Of a stretch of 64,000 nucleotides of DNA, positions 51,495-58,234 are shown piece after piece. The DNA lies in NCBI GenBank assembly GCA_947503935.1, contig CANNFR010000004.1, forward strand, positions 186,001 to 250,000. The letters are read 5' to 3'. Positions within the stretch are counted from its first letter, which is position 1. Every line of letters begins with the position of its first letter. The notes beneath the pieces were generated by a model that worked only from the letters and a program-made list of their open reading frames with translations, was not told the DNA's origin and made no database searches. Origin of the DNA: an uncultured Paracoccaceae bacterium. Lineage in GTDB: Bacteria; Pseudomonadota; Alphaproteobacteria; Rhodobacterales; Rhodobacteraceae. The position numbers and the translations under genes were made by a program.

Positions 51495-52031
51495 ATGAAC
51501 CTACGCGCTGTGGCTTTTGCCAGCCTGTTCGCCCTGCCAGCCTGGGCGGAAGGCGAGGAATTCGGCACGCTCAACCCCGAAGAGCTGACCATGAACAAGG
51601 TCTTGGAGAATGTCGATCGTGGCGAGGTCGACATGACCACCTGCGCGGCCGGCTACCTGATGACGAAGGGGGGCCGCCATGGGGCCGCGCGACGTACGTT
51701 CGAGGCCTGCGCCGCCGCCGGCTATACCGGTGCCATGACGTGGATGAGTTACATGGACGACAACGGGTTCGGCGCCGAATACAACCCCGATGCCGCCAGC
51801 GATTGGGACCGGCGGGCGGCTGAGGCAGGCGATCCGGTGGGGATGTATAATTACGGCGTCGATCTGATGCGCGGCCATGGCGTGGCGGAAGATGACGAGG
51901 CCGGGCGCCTGTTAGTCGACCGCGCGGTCGAGGCGGGCCTGCCGATCGCGCGCCGCCTGCAAGGTGCGGGCTATGACCTCGACGAGGTCACGCCCGACGC
52001 CGATAATTGGAAATACGCCCCCTCATTCTGA
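51495..52031 (+). CDS. Exported Sel1-repeat-like protein
   Basis: 178-residue exported protein with a signal peptide ending at LPAWAE. The body has Sel1-like alpha-helical repeats (AARRTFEACAAAGYTGAMTW; WDRRAAEAGDPVGMYNYGVD; RLLVDRAVEAGLPIARRLQG). Such repeats mediate protein contacts. Its own promoter carries the regional operator. The 3' end overlaps the convergent ABC ATPase by about 60 bases, which is unusual but both frames are good. Role unknown. Confidence 0.8.
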   Translation: MNLRAVAFASLFALPAWAEGEEFGTLNPEELTMNKVLENVDRGEVDMTTCAAGYLMTKGGRHGAARRTFEACAAAGYTGAMTWMSYMDDNGFGAEYNPDAASDWDRRAAEAGDPVGMYNYGVDLMRGHGVAEDDEAGRLLVDRAVEAGLPIARRLQGAGYDLDEVTPDADNWKYAPSF

Positions 52032-52639
52032 CGTTCTTCGGCAATCGTGGCCGGGCGTCCGTCCAGCCGTAGAATGCGTGTGGCCAGTTTTTCGGCCTCA
52101 TCCATCGCGTGGGTCACCAGCAATGTCGCGGTGTCGCGCCGGGCACGGAGCGTGGCAAAAAGCGCCATCATCTCATCGGCCAGCGCGGCGTCGAGCGAGA
52201 CAAAGGGCTCATCCATCAAGAGAAGATCGGGATCGGCAGCGAAGGCGCGCGCCAGCGAGAGGCGCCGCTGCTGACCGAGGGAGAGTTGATCGGGATAGCG
52301 CGCGGCCATATCAGCGAGGCCGACTTCGGCAAGGGCCTGCCGAGCGATATCGGGTGAGACGCGCGTGGCCAGCGTGATGTTCTCAAGCGCTGTACGCCAG
52401 CGCAGAAGCGTGGGTTCCTGAAAGACGAATGCGAGCTTGCCGCCCATCTGGCGTGCACCATCAAAACGGGTCTCGAGTCCGGCGACAATCCGTAGAAGGG
52501 TGGTTTTTCCGATCCCCGACGGGCCGGTGATCGCCACCGTCTGGCCATGATCTATTGCGATATCGATCGGCCCGAGGCATGGCGTATCGCCGTAGCGCAT
52601 CGAGGTCAGTTGCAGATGCAGAACCGGCGGGGCGGTCAT
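51971..52639 (-). CDS. ABC transporter ATP-binding protein, TauB/SsuB type
   Basis: 222-residue ATPase of the nitrate/taurine/sulfonate importer type. Walker A is GPSGIGKT, the signature is LSLGQQRRLSLARAF, Walker B is LLLMDEPFVSLD, and the switch histidine is in LVTHAMDEAEKLA. I start at the ATG giving MTAPPVL. It follows its binding protein by 22 bases. No permease is adjacent; the permease at 37.3 kb is the likely partner. Confidence 0.92.
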   Translation of the reverse strand: MTAPPVLHLQLTSMRYGDTPCLGPIDIAIDHGQTVAITGPSGIGKTTLLRIVAGLETRFDGARQMGGKLAFVFQEPTLLRWRTALENITLATRVSPDIARQALAEVGLADMAARYPDQLSLGQQRRLSLARAFAADPDLLLMDEPFVSLDAALADEMMALFATLRARRDTATLLVTHAMDEAEKLATRILRLDGRPATIAEERQNEGAYFQLSASGVTSSRS

Positions 52640-52661
52640 GGATGGCCTGACCTCACGGGCC

Positions 52662-53636
52662 TTAGGTCCCCGGGCGGAAGAAGATATCATCGGGCAGGGT
52701 GGTCACATCGCCCAAAAGCTCGGGCCCGCCAAGCTCGGCCATCAACCGCAACATCCGGTCGGCGGCGGCCTCATCGACGGGGCCGGGTGCGGGGATGCCC
52801 GCCAGAAAGCCCGCCTTCAGCGCCTCGAACTGCGCCTCATTATCGACGCGCATCCGGTCGCGCAGACGCTCCCAAGCGGCAGGGTCGGAGGCCAGAAGGT
52901 CCTTGGCGGCCCGCGAGGCCTTGGCGAAACCTTCGATCAGGTCGGGGTTTTCGCGCAATGTCTCACCGCGCACCACGTAGCCCAGAAGCGGCGTCTCGGG
53001 GTCGAGACCCAGGGCCTGGGCAGCCTCCGACACGCTGATCACCTGACGCATGCCGGCGGCCTCCATCTTGGCCATGAAGTGCCAGAAATTGATTGCGCCA
53101 TCGACCTCGCCCGAGAGAGCGGATTGAAAGATAAGCGGCGGGGCGCCAAAGACCTGCTCGGTCTCGGCGGCCAGATCCAAGCCATATTCCTGCTGCGCGT
53201 AGGCTCGCAGGATCAGCCAGCTTTTGTCGACCGGTCCACCGGCAATGCCGATCTTGCCGCCGGCGAGGTCAGCGAGGCTTTGCACGTCGGACCCGTTCGG
53301 CACCATCACGCCGCCCACGGCCTTGGAATAGGGGATGAAGACGAAATCCTGCCCCGCCGCGCGCTGCCGCGCGACCCAAAGCCAGTCCGAGACGATGACA
53401 TCCACCTCGCCGCCCTGAAAGGCCACCTGCGTGGCCGGGCCGCCGGCCAGATCGCTGACCTCAAGGGCAAAGCCGTTCTGGGTGTCGAGGCCATAATGGC
53501 GGATCGTGTCCAGCTCCCAATTCACGGTGCCCGAGGCGCGGACACCGGCCTTCAGCACCGGCATGTCAGCCGCGGCGGACAGGGCCGTAAGGGCAAGGGC
53601 GGCAAGCCCCGTTGCAAGGGTGCGAAAGATGGTCAT
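52662..53636 (-). CDS. ABC transporter periplasmic binding protein, NMT1/TauA type
   Basis: 324-residue exported binding protein. A signal peptide ends at LSAAAD. The NMT1/SsuA-like fold shows LKAGVRASGTVNWELDTIRHYG, FQGGEVDVIVSDWLWVARQR and SLADLAGGKIGIAGG. Start ATG has AGGACG before it. The promoter has the regional operator 60 bases upstream. The tie to alcohol oxidation makes a cofactor-related or lanthanide-chelate ligand possible, but that is inference; taurine or sulfonate uptake fits the fold equally. Confidence 0.9.
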   Translation of the reverse strand: MTIFRTLATGLAALALTALSAAADMPVLKAGVRASGTVNWELDTIRHYGLDTQNGFALEVSDLAGGPATQVAFQGGEVDVIVSDWLWVARQRAAGQDFVFIPYSKAVGGVMVPNGSDVQSLADLAGGKIGIAGGPVDKSWLILRAYAQQEYGLDLAAETEQVFGAPPLIFQSALSGEVDGAINFWHFMAKMEAAGMRQVISVSEAAQALGLDPETPLLGYVVRGETLRENPDLIEGFAKASRAAKDLLASDPAAWERLRDRMRVDNEAQFEALKAGFLAGIPAPGPVDEAAADRMLRLMAELGGPELLGDVTTLPDDIFFRPGT

Positions 53637-53688
53637 GAGCGTCCTCCCAGATTTGACGCTCAGACTAGCATCAGTGGCGCCGGGCGAA

Positions 53689-53705
53689 ATACGACCAAAG
53701 GCGGT
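53689..53705. promoter_or_regulatory. Putative regulon operator before the NMT1-type binding protein
   Basis: ATACGACCAAAGGCGGTG at 53689-53706 matches the motif, about 60 bases before the minus-strand binding-protein start and just past the end of the next gene. Confidence 0.45.
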
Positions 53706-53706
53706 G

Positions 53707-54255
53707 CTATTCGATCAAAACGCGCGGCAGCCAGTGCCCACCGGGGTCGACCTGGTGCAGATCACCGGCTTTCACCGGGCGTAAGCTACCGTCGGGCGGT
53801 GGCGCCGAGAGGACATCCATGTTGATCTCATGCAGATCCCCCACCAGCCCGGTTTCGGTGGCCTCAAGCAGGTAGTAGACGCCGTTCCACATGTTGATGC
53901 CGTAATCGGCGGCACCCTTCCAGACGAACAGCAGATCGTATTCCAAATCGGTCAGATCGTCGCCCGAGATTGTGCGGTTGATTGGGTAGGGGTAGGGCAC
54001 ATGGCACCAAAGCTTTGCCGGCCCTTCCATGCAGCGAAACGGTCGCATCGACAGGAAATGATCTTCGAAGGCCGAAGGGGTCCACGTGATGGAATAGCTG
54101 GTCTGGTCCCCTTGGGGCGTGAATGTCACGCGCCCTGCCGCGTGGCGTATGCCCTCGCCGTCGACAAAGATGATCTGCCGCTCTCCCGACAGCGGTTCGG
54201 CGAAAGTCGGCATGGCCAGCAACGCGGCCAAAGCGGATATTATCAGCCCCTTCAT
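53707..54255 (-). CDS. Exported protein of unknown function in the PQQ region
   Basis: 182-residue exported protein with signal peptide (MKGLIISALAALLAMPTFAE) and a beta-rich body. Notable segments are IRHAAGRVTFTPQGDQTSY, FRCMEGPAKLWCHVPYPYP with a cysteine pair, and YGINMWNGVYYLLEAT. I recognise no family. It is divergent from the quinoprotein gene and the shared gap carries the regional operator 41 bases from its start, so it is probably co-expressed with the dehydrogenase. Confidence 0.8.
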   Translation of the reverse strand: MKGLIISALAALLAMPTFAEPLSGERQIIFVDGEGIRHAAGRVTFTPQGDQTSYSITWTPSAFEDHFLSMRPFRCMEGPAKLWCHVPYPYPINRTISGDDLTDLEYDLLFVWKGAADYGINMWNGVYYLLEATETGLVGDLHEINMDVLSAPPPDGSLRPVKAGDLHQVDPGGHWLPRVLIE

Positions 54256-54290
54256 CGGTTGTGAGCATAGGCGGATTTTCGGTCGTCACC

Positions 54291-54310
54291 CCTACGACCA
54301 TGGTGCAATT
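54291..54310. promoter_or_regulatory. Putative regulon operator, quinoprotein promoter
   Basis: CCTACGACCATGGTGCAATT, with the near-palindrome GACCATGGTG at 54296-54305. It lies in the divergent gap, 41 bases from the unknown gene start and about 104 bases before the dehydrogenase ATG. Confidence 0.6.
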
Positions 54311-54408
54311 TCGCTGCACGCCCTTGCGCCAAATAATGCAGGCCAAGGCCGGGGTCTGTCTGTACCTGTCGGTCAGGGCTGTTTTGAAACGGCAGAGGGA
54401 GGATAGTG

Positions 54409-56172
54409 ATGAACCGGTTCGTGATTGCCGCTATGGCGGGAGTTCTGGCCTGTGGGGGCGCCAATGCGCAGGTCACCGAAGAGGATCTGGCCAACGATCA
54501 GGCCAACACAGCGCAGGTTGTGACCAATGGGATGGGCCGCGGGCTGCAGCGTTACAGCCCGCTTGAGACGCTGAACAAAGAAAACGTGCAGAACCTTGTT
54601 CCGGCTTGGGCCTTCTCGCTGGGTGGCGAAAAGCAGCGCGGGCAGGAAACGCAGCCCCTGGTCTATGACGGGATGATGTACATCACCGGCTCGTATTCGC
54701 GGCTTTATGCCATCGATATCGAGACGGGCCGCGAGGTCTGGCAATACGATGCCCGCCTGCCCGAAGGCATCTTGCCCTGCTGTGACGTCGTCAACCGCGG
54801 CGCGGCCATTTATGGCGACAAGATTTTCTTCGGCACGCTGGACGCACGCCTGGTGGCGCTGGATCTGAAAACCGGCGATGTGGTCTGGAACAAGAAGATC
54901 GCCGATTACAAGGCGGGCTACAGCTATACCGCGGCACCGCTGATCGTGGACGGGCTGATCATCACCGGCAATTCCGGCGGCGAGTTTGGTATCGTCGGCG
55001 AGGTCCAGGCCCGCAACACCGACACGGGCGAGATTGTCTGGACGCGGCCCGTGATCGAAGGCCATATGGGCACGCTGAACGGCGAAGAAAGCACCATGAC
55101 CGGCACGCTGAATGCCACTTGGCCGGGTGACATGTGGAAGACCGGCGGCGGGGCGACCTGGCTTGGCGGGTCCTACGATATCGACACCGATACGATCGTC
55201 TTCGGCACCGGCAATCCGGCGCCCTGGAACAGCTGGCTGCGCGATGCCGGTAACCCCGAGGGCAATGAGGGCGACAACCTCTATGCCGCCTCGCGCCTGG
55301 GGCTCGATCCCGCGACGGGCGAGATCAAGTGGCACTTCCAGACCACCCCGCGTGAGGGCTGGGATTATGACGGCGTAAACGAAGTGGTCTCGTACACAGA
55401 TCGCGCCGGAAATGCGCGCTACGCCACGGCGGATCGCAACGGCTACTTCTACGTTCTGAACCGTGAGGATGGCAGCTTCGTCAGCGCCGTGCCTTTCGTG
55501 CAGGAGATCAGCTGGGCCAGCGGCATCGATGAGAATGGGCGCCCGATCTTCGTTGAAGACAACCGTCCCGGTGACCCGGCCGCTGCCGCCGATGGCGCCA
55601 AGGGCGAGACGGTCTTTGCCGTGCCGGGCTTCCTCGGCGGCAAGAACTGGATGCCGATGGCGTTCAGCCAACGGACCGGGAACTTCTATATCCCGTCCAA
55701 CGAATGGGGCATGGATATCTGGAACGAGCCCGTGACCTACAAGCAGGGCGCCGCCTATCTGGGGTCGGGCTTTACCATCAAGCCGCTTTTCGAGGATTAC
55801 ATCGGCAGCCTCAAGGCGATCGATCCCGATACCGGCGAGACCCGGTGGGAATACAAGAACGAGGCCCCGCTTTGGGCCGGCGTCATGACCACGGCCGGTG
55901 GTCTGGTCTTTACCGGCACGCCCGAAGGCCAGTTTCTGGCGCTGGATGATGAGACGGGCGAGACCTTGTGGAGCTTTCAAACAGGGTCGGGCATCGTCGG
56001 TCAGCCCATCACATGGGAGCAGGACGGCGAGCAATACGTCTCGGTCATCTCGGGCTGGGGCGGGGCCGTGCCGCTCTGGGGGGGTGAGGTGGCCAGCAAG
56101 GTCAACTACCTCAATCAGGGCGGTATGCTCTGGACCTTCAAGCTGCCGCGCCAGTTCGCCCAGGCCAACTGA
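54409..56172 (+). CDS. PQQ-dependent alcohol dehydrogenase, lanthanide-type signature (XoxF/ExaF-like)
   Basis: 587-residue periplasmic quinoprotein, an eight-bladed propeller of the methanol/ethanol dehydrogenase family. The vicinal disulfide is at residues 124-125 ([10 protein letters not shown]). The metal region reads GWDYDGVNE (about residues 318-326): Asp-Tyr-Asp, where calcium enzymes have Ala or Ser at the third place, so a lanthanide cofactor is expected. [10 protein letters not shown] and [10 protein letters not shown] are other family segments. A signal peptide ends at ANAQ. ATG follows GGAGG. XoxF, ExaF/PedH or a broader alcohol range cannot be separated by eye. No mxa subunits are nearby. 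Confidence 0.92.
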   Translation: MNRFVIAAMAGVLACGGANAQVTEEDLANDQANTAQVVTNGMGRGLQRYSPLETLNKENVQNLVPAWAFSLGGEKQRGQETQPLVYDGMMYITGSYSRLYAIDIETGREVWQYDARLPEGILPCCDVVNRGAAIYGDKIFFGTLDARLVALDLKTGDVVWNKKIADYKAGYSYTAAPLIVDGLIITGNSGGEFGIVGEVQARNTDTGEIVWTRPVIEGHMGTLNGEESTMTGTLNATWPGDMWKTGGGATWLGGSYDIDTDTIVFGTGNPAPWNSWLRDAGNPEGNEGDNLYAASRLGLDPATGEIKWHFQTTPREGWDYDGVNEVVSYTDRAGNARYATADRNGYFYVLNREDGSFVSAVPFVQEISWASGIDENGRPIFVEDNRPGDPAAAADGAKGETVFAVPGFLGGKNWMPMAFSQRTGNFYIPSNEWGMDIWNEPVTYKQGAAYLGSGFTIKPLFEDYIGSLKAIDPDTGETRWEYKNEAPLWAGVMTTAGGLVFTGTPEGQFLALDDETGETLWSFQTGSGIVGQPITWEQDGEQYVSVISGWGGAVPLWGGEVASKVNYLNQGGMLWTFKLPRQFAQAN

Positions 56173-56194
56173 GCCTACCGATCCCGGTCACTCA

Positions 56195-56222
56195 AAAGCG
56201 CGCCCTTTGCGGCGCGCTTTTT
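56195..56222 (+). terminator. Intrinsic terminator after the quinoprotein gene
   Basis: Stem AAAGCGCGCC / GGCGCGCTTT with a six-base loop, followed by TTT, 22 bases after the stop codon. It separates the dehydrogenase from the regulator gene, which then has its own promoter. Confidence 0.88.
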
Positions 56223-56232
56223 CCATTTGCGG

Positions 56233-56252
56233 CCATAAGACCATGGTGCAGT
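56233..56252. promoter_or_regulatory. Putative regulon operator before the LuxR-type regulator
   Basis: CATAAGACCATGGTGCAGTA, sharing GACCATGGTGCA with the quinoprotein promoter, 52 bases before the regulator start. It suggests autoregulation. Confidence 0.6.
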
Positions 56253-56299
56253 ATGGACCCAAGCCTCACTTTGCTAAGGTCGGGGTCAGGAGAAAGCCG

Positions 56300-57007
56300 T
56301 TGAACCACATGTCGGATCATGACCCTGACAAAATGGCCCGCGCGCTGCGTTCGGCGCTGATCGTCGATGATCATCCGCTGTTTTGCGACGCTTTGTCGAT
56401 GACGCTGAAGGCCATCGTCGGTATTCAGGAGATCACGACGGCCGACCACCTGGAAAAGGCGATGATCTATTTGGCGCAATCCGGCCCGCCGGATGTGATC
56501 GTGCTGGACCTGAACCTGCCCGATGTCAGTGGGCTGGACGGGCTGATCCGGCTTCGCAAATCCGTGGGCGACACGCCGATCGTGGTGGTCTCCTCGCTGG
56601 CCGATCATCGTATGATCGGCTCGGCCATCCGGGCGGGCGCCACGGGCTTTGTGCCCAAACACAGCCCGCGCGAGGTGTTTCGCACCGCCTTCGATCAGAT
56701 CGCGGCGGGGCAGACCTTCGTGCCTGACGGCGTCAAGTTGGACGCCGATCCGCAGGCGCCGGTCACCGATCGCGAGGATGCAATCCAGCGCCTGTCGCTG
56801 TTGACCAAGCAGCAGGCAACGATCCTGCAATTGATCTGCGAGGGCAAGCTGAACAAGCAGATCGCCTTTGATCTGTCGATCGCCGAGACGACGGTGAAAG
56901 CCCATGTCACGGCAATCATGCGCAAGCTGGGCGTGCAAAGCCGCACCCAAGCGGTGCTGATCGCGCAGGAAGCCAGCTTCTCAAATGTCTTGCACGACAC
57001 CTTCTGA
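56300..57007 (+). CDS. LuxR/NarL-family response regulator of the quinoprotein genes
   Basis: 235-residue response regulator. The receiver has ALIVDDHPLFCDAL with the acidic pair, the phospho-acceptor at about residue 70 (VIVLDLNLPDVSGLDG) and the lysine in FVPKHSPRE. A LuxR-type DNA-binding domain follows (LTKQQATILQLICEGKLNKQ, ETTVKAHVTAIMRKLGV). It resembles ExaE/AgmR/PedR regulators of alcohol oxidation. I prefer TTG at 56300, seven bases after AGGAG; ATG at 56309 is the alternative. It is followed by FIST and hybrid kinase genes and is the best candidate to bind the regional motif. Confidence 0.9.
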   Translation: MNHMSDHDPDKMARALRSALIVDDHPLFCDALSMTLKAIVGIQEITTADHLEKAMIYLAQSGPPDVIVLDLNLPDVSGLDGLIRLRKSVGDTPIVVVSSLADHRMIGSAIRAGATGFVPKHSPREVFRTAFDQIAAGQTFVPDGVKLDADPQAPVTDREDAIQRLSLLTKQQATILQLICEGKLNKQIAFDLSIAETTVKAHVTAIMRKLGVQSRTQAVLIAQEASFSNVLHDTF

Positions 57008-57058
57008 CGCGATTACCCTTCCCCCCAAAGAATAAGAAGAACCGAATGGGAGGATGCT

Positions 57059-58231
57059 ATGGGGGGGCTTGCCGAGCCGCCGCCGAAAGTGGCTGTTGGT
57101 CACACGACGATAAGAACAGCCCAGGTGCGCCATGACCGGCCGGACGCCGTTCGCCATCTGGCGGGCCTGGTCGGGGGCGAGCCTATGGCGATGGTCGCCC
57201 TTTTCGTGACGCCCGACGCTGATTTCGCCGCCGTGATGGCCGAGGCGAATGCACGCTTTGACGGGGCGGTTGTCCTTGGCTGCACAACCGCCGGCGAGAT
57301 CGGCGAGGCGGGCTATACGGAAGGCGAGATCCTCGCTTTGGGCTTGCCCGCCACCACGTTTGCCGCAGCGCCGATCCTGATTGAGGATCTGTCGCGGATC
57401 GACAGCCAATCCCTTGTTGATCAGATGATCCGCACGCGCCGCCAGCTGATCGGGCCGCATCCCGATTGGCGCCACGAATTCGCGTTTCTCGCGGTTGACG
57501 GCCTGTCGGTGCGCGAAGATGAACTGGTCGCCGCGATCGTGGGTGGCCTGGGGCCTGTGCCCTTGTTCGGAGGCTCGGCCGGGGACGGCCCGCGGTTTCA
57601 GCGGACATATGTCTCGTTGGATGGGCGGGCCATGCAGAACGCTGCTGTCTTGTGCTTTGTGCGCACGAAATGCCCGGTCGAGGTCTTCAGCCTTGATCAT
57701 CTGCAGCCGACAGAGACCCGCATGGTCGTGACCGAGGCCGACCCTGTGCGCCGCATCGTGCGTCAGATCAACGCCGAACCGGCCGCCCGGGAATATGCGC
57801 GCCTTCTGGGCAAGGATCCCGAACAGCTGTCCACCTTCACTTTCGCCGCGCATCCCGTCGTTGTCCGGTTCGGCGGGCAGCACCATGTCCGGGCCATCCA
57901 GAGGGTGCTGGACAACGGTGATCTGCTTTTCTTCTCGGCCATCGACGAAGGGTTGGTGCTCACTCTTGCGGAGCCCGAGAACATGGCGCCACACCTCGAC
58001 CGCGCACTTGCTAAACTGGCAAGAGGCGGCCCGCCCGAAGCGATCTTGGCTTGCGATTGTGTGTTGCGCCGGGTCGAGGCGCAACAGAACCAGCAAACCC
58101 GGACCATGTCGGATATCCTGTCGCGCAACCGCGTTCTGGGCTTCAGTACCTACGGTGAGCAGATCAACGGGATGCACGTCAATCACACGATGACCGGCGT
58201 CGCGATCTACCCGCCCGAGGCTGAGAGCTAG
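57059..58231 (+). CDS. FIST-domain sensory protein
   Basis: 390-residue cytoplasmic protein made of FIST_N and FIST_C domains, thought to bind small ligands such as amino acids. Landmarks are VVLGCTTAGEIGEAGYTEGE, PLFGGSAGDGPRFQRTYV and the C-terminal GFSTYGEQINGMHVNHTMTG. It has no output domain and lies four bases before a hybrid kinase gene, so it is probably the kinase's sensor partner. The same pairing occurs in ethanol-oxidation regulons of Pseudomonas. ATG after AGGATGCT. Confidence 0.9.
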   Translation: MGGLAEPPPKVAVGHTTIRTAQVRHDRPDAVRHLAGLVGGEPMAMVALFVTPDADFAAVMAEANARFDGAVVLGCTTAGEIGEAGYTEGEILALGLPATTFAAAPILIEDLSRIDSQSLVDQMIRTRRQLIGPHPDWRHEFAFLAVDGLSVREDELVAAIVGGLGPVPLFGGSAGDGPRFQRTYVSLDGRAMQNAAVLCFVRTKCPVEVFSLDHLQPTETRMVVTEADPVRRIVRQINAEPAAREYARLLGKDPEQLSTFTFAAHPVVVRFGGQHHVRAIQRVLDNGDLLFFSAIDEGLVLTLAEPENMAPHLDRALAKLARGGPPEAILACDCVLRRVEAQQNQQTRTMSDILSRNRVLGFSTYGEQINGMHVNHTMTGVAIYPPEAES

Positions 58232-58234
58232 GCC

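Noticed and set aside
54373-56034. A 553-codon open frame on the minus strand opposite the quinoprotein gene
   Set aside because: Antisense shadow; no domain, no ribosome site, and the opposite strand holds a complete PQQ dehydrogenase.
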